Part shown: one piece after another, positions 7,527 to 15,548 of the stretch | How the letters are laid out: every line of letters starts with the position of its first letter | How positions within the stretch are numbered: the stretch's first letter is position 1 | Assembly (NCBI RefSeq): GCF_002532075.1 | Contig: NZ_LYXE01000103.1 | Span: 1 to 45,513, forward strand | DNA: 45,513 nt | From: Candidatus Chloroploca asiatica | GTDB lineage: Bacteria; Chloroflexota; Chloroflexia; Chloroflexales; Chloroflexaceae | Direction of reading: 5' to 3' | The notes under the pieces: model-generated | What the model was told of the DNA's origin: nothing | Seen by the model: only the letters and a program-made list of their open reading frames with translations | The model's database searches: none | Made by a program: the position numbers and the translations under genes

Positions 7527-8762
7527 ATGAGCATAATGCAAGATCTGGACAAATACGCTGATGTGATTGTTCGTGTTGGTCTCAACCTTCAGGCTGGGCA
7601 GCGCCTGATTATTCGTGGCGATCTCCAGACGGTGGCGCTGGTACGCGCCGTCGCTCGTAGTGCCTATCAGTCCGGGGCGCGACTCGTTGATGTAATCTGG
7701 GGCGATGAGCAGTTGATGCTGGTGCGCGCCCAGGAAGCCCCGCGCAATTCCTTTGACGAAGTACCGACCTGGCTGCCCCAGGCGATGCTGGGCTATCTCG
7801 AAGCCGGGGATGCTTTGCTCTCCATCCATGCCGCGACCCCGACGCTGCTCGCCGGCCAGGATCCCGAAGTGATCAGCACGATGATGCGGGCCAATGCACG
7901 CGCCTCGAAACCAGTCAGTGAACTCGTCCAACGCAATGCGTCGGCCTGGACGGTGATTGCGTTTCCGACGCCCGGTTGGGCGGCGCAGGTCTGCCCCGAT
8001 CTTCCCCCTGATCAGCAGATGGAGCAGCTTTGGCAGGCGATTGCTACCGCGTGTCGCCTTGATGCACCTGACCCCGTTGTGGCCTGGCAGCGCCATGTGC
8101 AGGAACTTGATGCGCGCAGTGCCTATATGAATGAGCGTCGCTATCAGGCGCTTGTCTACCGTGGCCCTGGAACCGACCTGACGGTCGGGTTGGCCGATGG
8201 GCATCTCTGGGCCGGCGGTGGCTCGGTCAGTGAACGTGGCCAGGCTTTTGTGCCGAATTTGCCGACCGACGAGATCTTTTCGTTGCCCCACGCCCAGCGC
8301 GTCGAAGGTGTGTTGCGTTCCTCGCGGCCTCTCAATTATGGCGGCAATCTGATTGACGATTTCACGCTGCGTTTCGCCCAAGGCCGCGTGACTGATCTCA
8401 GTGCATCCGTTGGCGAAGAGACCCTGCGTCGTCTGGTGGCAACTGATGAAGGTTCCGCCCGCCTGGGTGAAGTCGCTCTGGTGCCTGTCAGTTCGCCGGT
8501 TGCCCGTACGGGTCTGCTCTTTGCCAATACCCTCTTTGATGAAAATGCCGCCAGCCACCTCGCTTTTGGCAATGGCTATCGCTTCTGTATCGAGGGCGGT
8601 TCCGACCTCACTGATGAAGCCTTTGCTGCTGCCGGGGGCAACCTCAGCATTGTCCACGTCGACTTCATGCTTGGCTCAGCCGAGCTTGACATTGATGGCC
8701 TCAATGCCGATGGCAGTACCGAGCCGGTGATGCGTGCGGGTGAGTGGGCGTTTGCCGTCTAG
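7527..8762 (+). CDS. M29 family aminopeptidase
   Basis: A 411-residue metallo-aminopeptidase of the thermophilic AmpS/AmpT (M29) family, which removes N-terminal residues from peptides in the cytoplasm. The N-terminus (DKYADVIVRVGLNLQAGQRL) and YRGPGTDLTVGL are typical. The C-terminal metal domain includes EGVLRSSRPLNYGG, GEVALVPVSSPV, TLFDENAASHLAFGNGY and a late HVDFM, which hold the expected Glu, His and Asp ligands. The ATG at 7527 lies one base after the regulator stop; a second in-frame ATG at 7536 (MQDLDKY) is equally plausible. It may be co-transcribed with the two-component genes, but no functional link is evident. A strong hairpin follows the stop. Confidence 0.9.
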   Translation: MSIMQDLDKYADVIVRVGLNLQAGQRLIIRGDLQTVALVRAVARSAYQSGARLVDVIWGDEQLMLVRAQEAPRNSFDEVPTWLPQAMLGYLEAGDALLSIHAATPTLLAGQDPEVISTMMRANARASKPVSELVQRNASAWTVIAFPTPGWAAQVCPDLPPDQQMEQLWQAIATACRLDAPDPVVAWQRHVQELDARSAYMNERRYQALVYRGPGTDLTVGLADGHLWAGGGSVSERGQAFVPNLPTDEIFSLPHAQRVEGVLRSSRPLNYGGNLIDDFTLRFAQGRVTDLSASVGEETLRRLVATDEGSARLGEVALVPVSSPVARTGLLFANTLFDENAASHLAFGNGYRFCIEGGSDLTDEAFAAAGGNLSIVHVDFMLGSAELDIDGLNADGSTEPVMRAGEWAFAV

Positions 8763-8768
8763 GTGTTG

Positions 8769-8821
8769 TAGCTTTGCGCACGAAAAAGCCAGCATCGCTG
8801 GCTTTTTCGTGCGCAAAGCTA
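8769..8821. terminator. 25-bp perfect hairpin terminator
   Basis: A perfect stem of 25 bp (8769-8793 and 8797-8821) with loop ATC lies 7 bases after the aminopeptidase stop. The inner part, AAAAAGCCAGC-ATC-GCTGGCTTTTT, is a classic bidirectional intrinsic terminator. Unusually, the stem continues without a mismatch for 13 or more further base pairs beyond the T run. Confidence 0.85.
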
Positions 8822-8861
8822 TGGTGCCTGCGGGCTGAAGGCCCCAAAATCCTGGTGTCTG

Positions 8862-8870
8862 TGATACAAT
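8862..8870 (+). promoter_or_regulatory. Possible extended -10 promoter of the Crp-like gene
   Basis: TGATACAAT is an extended -10 element 45 bases before the ATG of the Crp-like regulator. The -35 region is weak. Confidence 0.35.
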
Positions 8871-8914
8871 ACCTAGAGCAACGCATACGTTCACGATATG
8901 GTGGAGAAGAGCCT

Positions 8915-9577
8915 ATGGACGCCTTGATGGGTAACGCCCCTGTGCAGCACGTGCTGCAGACCACTGTTGAGCGTCTGGGAAACGTCCAGGGCTTCAGGCG
9001 CCACAGTTATGTGTATACACCAGGCCAACCCGCTCACGCGCTCTACTTTGTGCAGAGCGGGCAGGTGAGCCTGCAGTTATTGTCCAATGAAGGCCGGGTC
9101 TTGACGCTTAAAGTGGTTGAGCCAGGTCAGTTTTTTGGGCATAGTGCGCTCGAAGGTAGCGGCGCGTATGATACGTATGCGCAGGCGCTCTTGCCTGTAC
9201 GTGTCGTTGCGGTGCAGTCCACCACGCTCCGCGAAGCTGTGGCAACAACTCCCGGTCTGGCGAGTGCGTTGATTGATATGCTCGGGCAACATCGGCTGGC
9301 GGTTAGCCGCCGAATTGATGAAGTGGCCTTCAAATCGGTGCCCGCTCGGCTCGCGTCAGTCTTGCTTGAGATGTCAGGCGACCAACCTGAATCCAACCAG
9401 CCACGCCAGCGCGTGCCACGCCGTACCCATCAGCAACTCGCCGAGATGATCAACGCCTATCGCGAAACCGTCACCAAAGTGATTAACCAGTTTCGCGATG
9501 CCCACCTGCTCGATATTGATCGTTCGGGGATTACCCTGCTCAATCTTTCACGCCTCCGCGAGCTCTCGCAAAGTTAA
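8915..9577 (+). CDS. Crp/Fnr-family transcriptional regulator
   Basis: A 220-residue regulator. Residues 15-125 form a cyclic-nucleotide-binding beta-roll (GQPAHALYFVQSGQVSLQLL, then VVEPGQFFGHSALEG). A long dimerisation helix follows, then a Crp-type winged helix with RTHQQLAEMINAYRETVTKV as the recognition region. There is no cysteine cluster for an Fe-S centre as in Fnr, and the cAMP-contacting Arg-Ser/Thr pair is not obvious, so the ligand is unclear. The start at 8915 is set by GGAGAAG upstream; the open frame extends further 5' through the preceding hairpin but lacks family similarity. It is monocistronic, between two strong hairpins. Confidence 0.88.
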   Translation: MDALMGNAPVQHVLQTTVERLGNVQGFRRHSYVYTPGQPAHALYFVQSGQVSLQLLSNEGRVLTLKVVEPGQFFGHSALEGSGAYDTYAQALLPVRVVAVQSTTLREAVATTPGLASALIDMLGQHRLAVSRRIDEVAFKSVPARLASVLLEMSGDQPESNQPRQRVPRRTHQQLAEMINAYRETVTKVINQFRDAHLLDIDRSGITLLNLSRLRELSQS

Positions 9578-9588
9578 CCGACGTTCCC

Positions 9589-9633
9589 CATAGATCGCAG
9601 CAGGCCAGCAAAGCTGGCCTGCTGCGATCTATG
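9589..9633. terminator. 21-bp perfect hairpin between convergent genes
   Basis: A 21-bp perfect stem (9589-9609 and 9613-9633) with loop AAA and core GGCCAGC-AAA-GCTGGCC lies between the convergent Crp-like and PspC genes. There is no T run right after the stem, so it may terminate weakly or act mainly as an RNA 3'-end stabiliser. Confidence 0.65.
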
Positions 9634-9641
9634 CACCACCT

Positions 9642-10124
9642 CTACTTGCGTAGCAAATAGATTCCCACTGCTACCAGTGACGCCGGAAACACAATCCAGG
9701 TGAAGCCGGGCCAGATAATCTGTAAAATGATAAAGATCCCTAGCCCCAGCAACACGTAGCCGAGCATCCGGTTGCCCTGGGTCGCTGGCTGACTCTCATG
9801 GTGTGGCCTGCCGCCGCCGACGTTGTTGATCGGCACTTCTTGTTCAGGCCCACCGGTCTCCCCCGTCATCGCATCAACACGCAGCCGCTGCGTCTTGCCT
9901 GTGGCTACAAAGACCTGGCTCACTCCCGCGCCCTCGGCTGGCTCTTGTGGCATAATCAGCCAGAGCAAAGGGTAGAGCAGGATCGCCGGCCCACTAAGCG
10001 CCAGCAAGACAAAAATCAAGCGGACAATGGCTGGATCTATGGTGAGATAACGGGCGATCCCGGCGGCTACGCCAGCGATCATCCGATCATTGCGACTGCG
10101 CATCAAGCGGGTTGTCGTATTCAT
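9642..10124 (-). CDS. PspC-domain membrane protein
   Basis: A 160-residue membrane protein. Residues 8-60 are a PspC domain (RSRNDRMIAGVAAGIARYL, TIDPAIVRLIFVLLAL, then a membrane segment ending in LLWLIMPQE), the type linked to envelope-stress responses. A polar linker follows (residues 62-115). Two short hydrophobic stretches end the protein (MLGYVLLGLGIFIILQIIW and FPASLVAVGIYLL), like the small membrane domain often fused to PspC. The ATG at 10124 has a strong GGAAGGAA ribosome-binding site; the longer open frame upstream is not expected to be translated. No phage-shock genes are nearby. Confidence 0.85.
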   Translation of the reverse strand: MNTTTRLMRSRNDRMIAGVAAGIARYLTIDPAIVRLIFVLLALSGPAILLYPLLWLIMPQEPAEGAGVSQVFVATGKTQRLRVDAMTGETGGPEQEVPINNVGGGRPHHESQPATQGNRMLGYVLLGLGIFIILQIIWPGFTWIVFPASLVAVGIYLLRK

Positions 10125-10225
10125 TGTTGTTCCTTCCGTCACTACCTTCCGTTCACTTGTCAATGAGACGGTGCGCAGCGGGGAATAGTTGCAACAAGTG
10201 GCGCTTCGCGCCTTTGCGCCAACCT

Positions 10226-10987
10226 TTACGGCTGAGGCAGACCAAGTTTGCGGCGACGGGCGGCGATCTGTTTCATATGCTGACGCCGCACAACCAGCTT
10301 GCCCCAGAGTTGGATCAATTGCACGCCGGTACGCCAGAGCCGCGGAAAGTTGAAGAACTGGCTCTGCCCATAGGTGCGGTGATAGTGATGCACCGGTACC
10401 TCGGCAAAGCGGTACCCGGCATCCTGTAACTTTTTGACCAACTCTAGACAAATGGTGCCACTGTCCGACTCAAGTTCGACTACATCAAAGACGTCACGCC
10501 GGATCAGCCGGAAGTCACAGTCAACATCGCGTAACTTGAAGCCAAAGAGCACCTTGACCGTATGATGGTAGACGCGCCCGATGATCTTGCGGTGCAAGGG
10601 GTCAGAACGATCGATTTTCCAGCCATTGACAATATCAACCCCGTCATGCATGGCGGCAAGCAGTAGGCGTAGCTCACGGGGGTCATACTGGGCATCACCG
10701 TCGGTGTAAAAGATCAAATCCTTGGTGGCACTGGCAAAGCCGACCCGCAAGGCCCCGCCATAGCCGAGCGGTTGACGATGGGTAAAGACCCGCAGACGGG
10801 GGTAGTGGGCAGCGAGTGACTCGAGTACCTGTACGGTATAATCGGTGCTGCCATTCTCGACCACAATTACTTCGTAATCGTCAGTCAGATCCTCTAACGT
10901 TTCGATGGCACTGATCACCATGCTACCAATGGTGCCTGCATCGTTGAAAGCCGGAAAGAAAGCCGTAATGCTGGGCCGCTCGGTCAT
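10226..10987 (-). CDS. Family 2 glycosyltransferase (DPM1/DPG-synthase-like)
   Basis: A 253-residue GT-A glycosyltransferase. It has ITAFFPAFNDAGTIGSMV at the start, DYEVIVVENGSTDYTVQVL for nucleotide-sugar binding, and the metal-binding motif DGDAQYDP at about residues 96-103. The pattern is close to dolichol- or undecaprenyl-phosphate mannose/glucose synthases, which transfer a sugar from a nucleotide to a polyprenyl phosphate. No transmembrane segment follows the catalytic domain. AAGGAT lies before the ATG. No other glycan genes are adjacent, so the glycan served is unknown. Confidence 0.88.
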   Translation of the reverse strand: MTERPSITAFFPAFNDAGTIGSMVISAIETLEDLTDDYEVIVVENGSTDYTVQVLESLAAHYPRLRVFTHRQPLGYGGALRVGFASATKDLIFYTDGDAQYDPRELRLLLAAMHDGVDIVNGWKIDRSDPLHRKIIGRVYHHTVKVLFGFKLRDVDCDFRLIRRDVFDVVELESDSGTICLELVKKLQDAGYRFAEVPVHHYHRTYGQSQFFNFPRLWRTGVQLIQLWGKLVVRRQHMKQIAARRRKLGLPQP

Positions 10988-11110
10988 GCTGCTATCCTTA
11001 AAACTCGCGGGCTTTTGCCACGCGGCGATTATAGCATAGGTACTCGCTACGATATGTTATCATGAAGTCTCAGAAGGTGGGTAGGTGCGTTCTTGGCGCG
11101 CGTGTCTATG

Positions 11111-11162
11111 GTAGTGCTGACTTCAGTCGGCTAAGCCGGACGCCGACTGAAGTCGGCACTAC
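11111..11162. repeat. Long inverted repeat in the spacer
   Basis: Two 21-base arms (11111-11131 and 11142-11162) pair with one mismatch around a 10-base loop. The arms contain GACTTCAGTCGGC and GCCGACTGAAGTC, themselves near-palindromes. A shorter repeat, AGCCGGCTAAAGCCG, follows near 11190. The spacer lies between two divergent genes (10987 minus and 11238 plus), so it is not a terminator for either. It looks like a small palindromic mobile repeat. Confidence 0.6.
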
Positions 11163-11237
11163 CGGATTAAGTTCTTGAAGACCATTAGCCGGCTAAAGCC
11201 GACACGCCTCGATAGATATAGATGAGGAGGAATGAAT

Positions 11238-11594
11238 GTGGGTGTCTGGACGTATCTGATCATTGGTGTGATCCTCTTTGAGGTCTGGTATCTGGTGGCG
11301 TTTCTGTATGCGTATCGCCAGATAGGCGAGCGTCTGTTGTTATTGCCAGCGCTGCAGGCCTTGCTGATGCTGCTTGCCTTTGCGTACCTGGCCGTAGCTT
11401 CGGTTGTTGGCTTTGATATCAATATGGGTGTCTTCATTGCGTTACTCGTCACCGCGATGCTGATCTCGCTCTTCTGGCGACGCAATCCCAATGGCCTCAC
11501 CCGGTTTATCAAGAGCTATCCGCGTGGCACGCTTGATGTGCTCGGTTTTCGCCAGCCGTCGCTTGATCTCAAGCGCCGTGTTCGCACCAAATAA
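11238..11594 (+). CDS. Small four-helix membrane protein, function unknown
   Basis: About 118 residues, mostly hydrophobic, with segments at about residues 4-24, 33-55, 58-75 and 70-85, then a basic tail (RRNPNGLTRFIKSYPRG to KRRVRTK). I do not recognise a family. The strong GAGGAGG at 11224-11230 is only one base from an ATG at 11232 but is well spaced for an in-frame GTG at 11238, so GTG is preferred; the ATG start would add two residues. It stands alone between a repeat-rich spacer and the histidine-rich gene. Confidence 0.6.
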   Translation: MGVWTYLIIGVILFEVWYLVAFLYAYRQIGERLLLLPALQALLMLLAFAYLAVASVVGFDINMGVFIALLVTAMLISLFWRRNPNGLTRFIKSYPRGTLDVLGFRQPSLDLKRRVRTK

Positions 11595-11633
11595 AACGTC
11601 GCTTTCCTGCGATGATATCTCATCTACAAGGGC

Positions 11634-11661
11634 TTGTCAGCGCATCAGGATACGGTACCAT
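11634..11661 (+). promoter_or_regulatory. Possible promoter of the His-rich gene
   Basis: TTGTCA (11634-11639) and TACCAT (11656-11661) are separated by 16 bases, about 65 bases before the ATG at 11726. The -10 match is poor. Confidence 0.22.
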
Positions 11662-11725
11662 AGACCTATCAGTCGGTACGCTGAAACCAGCACGGTTTTC
11701 AGGCATGGTATGAGGAGATAACGCA

Positions 11726-12052
11726 ATGAGTTGTACGCAACACGAGAACCATCCGCATGTGCATAGCGAGCATTGCGGCCATGTACGGGTACGCCACGAG
11801 GGGCATGTTGATTATCTGCACGATGGGCATCTGCATCATACCCACGCGGGCCATTACGATGAGCATGTGATTGCGGTGAGTGCAACCAATCCCGATGGCT
11901 GCGCCCCCATTGCGTGCGCATGTGGTCATGTCGGCTGTGGGCATCCGCTCGTGCCCCACGGCGACCATTTCGACTATCTCGTCGACGGGCGCCTGCACCA
12001 CGTTCACGGCGACCATTGCGATGATCACGGCCCCCTTGAGGTCGTTGCCTAA
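11726..12052 (+). CDS. Histidine-rich, duplicated metal-binding protein
   Basis: A 108-residue cytoplasmic protein with about 26 histidines and several cysteines, built from two similar halves. Each half has CGHV, then H-x(3-4)-H-x-DYL-x-DG-x-LHH, then H-x-x-H-x-DEH or H-x-x-H-CDDH. Such patterns bind transition metals (Zn, Ni, Co or Cu). It could serve as a metal store, chaperone or sensor; no transporter or regulator is adjacent, and I cannot name a characterised family. GAGGAGA precedes the ATG. A hairpin at 12062-12086 follows the stop. Confidence 0.75.
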   Translation: MSCTQHENHPHVHSEHCGHVRVRHEGHVDYLHDGHLHHTHAGHYDEHVIAVSATNPDGCAPIACACGHVGCGHPLVPHGDHFDYLVDGRLHHVHGDHCDDHGPLEVVA

Positions 12053-12061
12053 CCTACATTC

Positions 12062-12086
12062 GGTGGGAGGGCGCAGCTCTCCCACC
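12062..12086 (+). terminator. Hairpin after the His-rich gene
   Basis: GGTGGGAG (12062-12069) pairs with CTCCCACC (12079-12086) around a 9-base loop, 10 bases after the stop. No T run follows, so it is a weak or Rho-assisted terminator at best. Confidence 0.4.
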
Positions 12087-12112
12087 ACTCCCTTGCTTGA
12101 AGCGCCGTGTAC

Positions 12113-12149
12113 ATGAGAACTGGAATAAATATGGCAATATGAGAACTTG
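12113..12149. repeat. Direct repeat ahead of the toxin-antitoxin pair
   Basis: ATGAGAACTGG (12113-12123) and ATGAGAACTTG (12139-12149) are spaced 26 bases apart in the leader of the toxin-antitoxin genes. Repeats in this position often bind an autoregulator; binding by these proteins is not established. Confidence 0.35.
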
Positions 12150-12170
12150 TAGATACATAAGGTAATCTTT

Positions 12171-12479
12171 ATGACAACAATTTATCTGGAGACAAGTGAT
12201 GATGCGACTCAGGTGCGTTCCCTGGTTGATGCAGCTATCAAGCGCGAAATTGCTCACCTTGAACTAGCTCTTACCCTGGCTAAACAGCGCTTGATTCCAT
12301 TTGAGGAGAAGCATGGGGTTTCATCCGAACGCTTTATGAGTTCTATGACAGCCGAAGATCTTTCCGGTGGTGATGATGAGTATATTCAGTGGGCCGGTGA
12401 ATATGCTTTAGTACAAGATTTGCATATGAAAATCAACCAATTGCGAGGTGTCACGTACCGTGATTCAGGCATATTATGA
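12171..12479 (+). CDS. Probable antitoxin of a TumE-type pair
   Basis: A 102-residue acidic helical protein. The pattern LALTLAKQRLIPFEEKHGVSSERF followed by GGDDEYIQWAGEYAL resembles the small proteins commonly encoded just ahead of TumE-type toxins, which neutralise them. No classical DNA-binding fold is evident. AAGGT precedes the ATG. The downstream toxin gene starts inside its 3' end, a typical coupled arrangement. The assignment is from pattern memory plus gene order, not a search. Confidence 0.7.
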   Translation: MTTIYLETSDDATQVRSLVDAAIKREIAHLELALTLAKQRLIPFEEKHGVSSERFMSSMTAEDLSGGDDEYIQWAGEYALVQDLHMKINQLRGVTYRDSGIL

Positions 12480-12843
12480 TCAGATAACAACCATACTTGA
12501 ACCATATGCCGCGACTCGCCTTGTGTTGCATGCTCAGATCAATATGGAAACCCGCCCTGGTGGACAGGGCTATCTCTCTGGCTCAATCACCTTCCAGGAT
12601 GGCTCAGTGTTGTTTTTGCGCGAGTACTTAAGTGTTTCTGGGTCGAATGTACAGCGCGTGATGTATAGCTATCATTATCAGGACGAAGCCCAGCAATTGC
12701 GATTTCGCTATGACAATGCGTTGCACCGACCTCATCTCGGAACACGCGAGCACAAACATACTCCTGAAGGCATTATTGAGGGAGTGTCACCAAGCTTAGC
12801 AGAGGTGTTGCACGAGATTGTGGCCGCTATAGATCCAGTATGA
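12460..12843 (+). CDS. TumE/DUF6516-family toxin-like protein
   Basis: A 127-residue protein with the signature GSITFQDGSVLFLREYLSV, then YSYHYQDEAQQLRFRYDNAL and HRPHLGTREHKHTP, which is the core of the TumE/DUF6516 family (the toxin half of a toxin-antitoxin pair). The conserved Arg, His and Asp cluster is intact. GAGGTG at 12445-12450 is well spaced for the GTG at 12460; an earlier GTG at 12448 is possible. The gene overlaps the antitoxin gene by 20 bases in another frame. The toxin's molecular target is not settled. Confidence 0.8.
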   Translation: MIQAYYDQITTILEPYAATRLVLHAQINMETRPGGQGYLSGSITFQDGSVLFLREYLSVSGSNVQRVMYSYHYQDEAQQLRFRYDNALHRPHLGTREHKHTPEGIIEGVSPSLAEVLHEIVAAIDPV

Positions 12844-12876
12844 TGAATTTAACGTTTTTTAATATTGTTTTCAGCG

Positions 12877-14520
12877 TTATTTCTGTTGCAACCCTTGCAA
12901 GGCGTTGCTGGCGGTGAGCCAGCCGCGGCCGGGGAAGATGCGGGCGATCTGCGGGGCGAAGAGCGGTGAGTTGCCGAGCACGTTCCACGGGGGGCCGTCG
13001 GCAATCAGGCCGCCTTGTCCGAGAATCAGCACGCGGTCGGCAATTTCGGCGACAAATTCGACATCGTGTGAGACGACGATGATCGCGCTGCCTTCCCGAC
13101 TCCATTGGCGCAAGAGGCCGCCGAGCATGGCTTTGGCTTCGTAGTCGAGCCCCCGCGTTGGTTCGTCAAGCAGCAACCCTCCCGGTCGCGTGATGCTGAT
13201 CGCTCCCAGGGCGACCCGCTGCCGTTCGCCGATGCTCAGGTCGCGTGGGTAGCGCTCGCGCCGTTCGCTTAGCCCCAGTTGCGCAAGCAGTTCGTCAATG
13301 AGCGCTTCGTTCACCGGCAGGCGGTGGTTGCGCAGGGTGGTGCGCAGTTCGTCGGCGACGGTGTCGGCGAAGAGCATGCTGTCTGGTTCCTGGGGCAGGC
13401 AGGCAAGCTCGCGGCTGATCGCGGCAACATCGCGCCCGGCAATGGAACGCCCTGCAATGCGGATCTCGCCTCGCCGTGGCCGCAAGAGGCCGATCATGCA
13501 TTTGAGCAGGGTGCTTTTGCCGATGCCGTTGCGCCCCATGAGCAGGGTGATTTCGCCCGCCGCAATGGTCAGATCCAGGTTGCGCAAGACCGGTGTGTTG
13601 CCGTAGCCTGCTTCGAGGCCACGTATTTCTAGGTAGGGACGCGGTGGTCTGGTGGGGCCTGTTGCACTGGCCCGCCCCGCCTCCCCGGTCTTCCCCACAG
13701 CTATTGCATCCTGTTGGGCCAACCCTTGCCTCGTGGCAAAGGGACGTGCCTCTTTGACGCTCAGGGGCAGCGGCTGCCACCCGGCGGCACGCGCTACGGT
13801 GACCAGCGGCGGGCAGAGCGGACTGGTCGCCAGAATTTCACGCGGGGGGCCGCTGACTACGCGCCCGGCCCGATCAAGCGCTACAACGAGATCGACGATC
13901 GGCAAGACCCGCTCGGAGCGATGCTCGGCGAGCACGATCGTCAGCCCCAGGTCGTGATTGAGCCGCACCAGCGCTTGCAAGACGTCGTCCGCCGATTGCG
14001 GGTCAAGTTGGCTCGTTGGCTCATCGAGCACCAGCACCTCTGGTTGCAAGGCGAGTGTTGCGGCAATTGCCACGCGCTGACGTTCGCCCCCCGAGAGCGT
14101 CGTCAGCAACCGGTCGCGTAGCGGCGCGAGATCGAGCAGGTCAAGCACCTCTTCGACCCTGATGCGCAGTTGCTCGCGTGGCACGGCCGCATGTTCTAGC
14201 GCAAAGGCGATCTCGTCTTCGACCCGCTCCAGCACAAATTGCGCCTCGGGGCTTTGAAAGACCATGCCGACATGGCGACTCATTACCCGTGGCCCGAGGG
14301 CAATGGGATCATAAGCGGCGATCCGCACGCTGCCCGCAACCTCGCCGCCACTGAAGTGAGGCACGAGCCCGTTCAGACAGCGGAGCAGCGTTGATTTGCC
14401 GCTGCCCGATGGGCCAATCACCAGCGTAAAGCTCCCGGCAGGCAGCGTCAGGCTCACTTGGTCGAGACAGACCTGCGGCTGGTCAGGGTAGCGATAGGAT
14501 AGCTGCGCAAACTCAATCAT
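12877..14520 (-). CDS. ECF transporter energising ATPase, fused double (EcfA-EcfA')
   Basis: A 547-residue protein holding both ATPases of an energy-coupling-factor transporter in one chain. Domain 1 (residues 1-270) has Walker A GPSGSGKST, a Q-loop (FQSPEAQFV) and signature LSGGERQRVAIA followed by VLVLDEPTSQLDP. Domain 2 (about residues 290-547) has GRNGIGKST, LSIGERQRVALG and LLLDEPTRGLDYEA. FQSPEAQ is typical of EcfA. A linker at about 255-300 joins them. It is the last gene of the riboswitch-led operon, and its ATG overlaps the end of the EcfT gene by 4 bases. It should power vitamin import through EcfT and the S component encoded just upstream. Confidence 0.93.
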   Translation of the reverse strand: MIEFAQLSYRYPDQPQVCLDQVSLTLPAGSFTLVIGPSGSGKSTLLRCLNGLVPHFSGGEVAGSVRIAAYDPIALGPRVMSRHVGMVFQSPEAQFVLERVEDEIAFALEHAAVPREQLRIRVEEVLDLLDLAPLRDRLLTTLSGGERQRVAIAATLALQPEVLVLDEPTSQLDPQSADDVLQALVRLNHDLGLTIVLAEHRSERVLPIVDLVVALDRAGRVVSGPPREILATSPLCPPLVTVARAAGWQPLPLSVKEARPFATRQGLAQQDAIAVGKTGEAGRASATGPTRPPRPYLEIRGLEAGYGNTPVLRNLDLTIAAGEITLLMGRNGIGKSTLLKCMIGLLRPRRGEIRIAGRSIAGRDVAAISRELACLPQEPDSMLFADTVADELRTTLRNHRLPVNEALIDELLAQLGLSERRERYPRDLSIGERQRVALGAISITRPGGLLLDEPTRGLDYEAKAMLGGLLRQWSREGSAIIVVSHDVEFVAEIADRVLILGQGGLIADGPPWNVLGNSPLFAPQIARIFPGRGWLTASNALQGLQQK

Positions 14521-15548
14521 GGTAGATAACGGTCGCCCAGGCGTACCGCCACAGGCATCAGCAGGCCCATCAGGGCGAGGGCGAGCAGTGGCTCGAAGAT
14601 TGGCAATTGCAACATCGGATAGGGCGTGTAGGCGAGACTCGCCCGCCCCGGCCATGGTGCCAGCACGGCGATCAGGGTCAGGCCGGCCCCAAGCAACACT
14701 ATCATATCACGGATGCCCCGGCGATAGAGGCGATAGCGCGTGCGCGGGGCTTGCTGGCCCGACTCACGCAGCGCCCAGAGGATCAGGCCAGTGCCGATGA
14801 GCATGGTCAGACTTGCCGCCACGACTTGCCCCCAGGCGAACTGCAAAAGCAGCCCGGCAAAGAGGGCGGCCAGCCCGCCGACGAGCATCATTCTGACCTG
14901 ATTGGAGGGCGGATCGGCGGCGAAGCCGCGCGCCGCCATCGCTTCGGCGAGCTGCAAGGCTCGTTCGAGTCCCCCAATCAGCAAGGGCAGCAGCAGTGGC
15001 AGCCCGTCGCGCCAAACCCGCACCTGATGCCCCCGGAGTTGCTGGGCTTCACGGACTTGCCCGGCGAGCCGGATCGTCAGCGGGACATAGGTGACGGCGA
15101 CGCTCATCACGACGGCCAGCGGATAAAAGGCGCGGGGCACGAGGCTGATCAGGGCGCTGATTGGCATCGCGGTGCCAAACGCGCCAAATCCGGCCACCAG
15201 CGCACTGAGCACCAACCCGTTGATCATGCCAAAAACGACGGCTTCGAGCGTGATCGGGCCACCGATCAGCCACCACGACGCCGGCAGCGCCACCAGCACC
15301 GTATCGCCATAGCGGATCGTTGCGGCATTGAAGAGCGCGCCAAACGAAACCGCGATCACCGCAAAGAAGATCGGATCAAGCGGCGTCGCGCGCCCCGTCG
15401 GGCGTTCGGTTTCGGCCACGAGGGTGAGCCCGAAGAGCAGGAGCAGCAAATAGAGCGGATTCCGCGTAAGCGACACCGTCAACAGCGTCGTACCCAGCCA
15501 GATCGTCCAGGTGACCGGATGCACCAGCAGCAGCGAGCGCGGCGTCAC
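14517..15548 (-). CDS. ecfT: ECF transporter transmembrane component T
   Basis: A 343-residue membrane protein of the CbiQ/EcfT type, which couples ATP hydrolysis in EcfA to toppling of the substrate-binding S component. At least six hydrophobic segments are present. The two short Ala-Arg-Gly-like coupling motifs are represented by LRGHQVRVW and AMAARGFA, in the cytoplasmic helices that contact the ATPases. The start is a GTG at 15548 in a GTGA overlap with the S-component stop; GAGGGA lies just before it. The longer open frame to 15956 overlaps the S gene and has no similarity there. At about 340 residues it is longer than typical EcfT (about 265), with extra C-terminal membrane segments. 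Confidence 0.9.
   Translation of the reverse strand: MTPRSLLLVHPVTWTIWLGTTLLTVSLTRNPLYLLLLLFGLTLVAETERPTGRATPLDPIFFAVIAVSFGALFNAATIRYGDTVLVALPASWWLIGGPITLEAVVFGMINGLVLSALVAGFGAFGTAMPISALISLVPRAFYPLAVVMSVAVTYVPLTIRLAGQVREAQQLRGHQVRVWRDGLPLLLPLLIGGLERALQLAEAMAARGFAADPPSNQVRMMLVGGLAALFAGLLLQFAWGQVVAASLTMLIGTGLILWALRESGQQAPRTRYRLYRRGIRDMIVLLGAGLTLIAVLAPWPGRASLAYTPYPMLQLPIFEPLLALALMGLLMPVAVRLGDRYLP

Noticed and set aside
7479-8657. 392-codon open frame on the minus strand
   Set aside because: Antisense to the M29 aminopeptidase, which has clear family motifs; the opposite frame has none.
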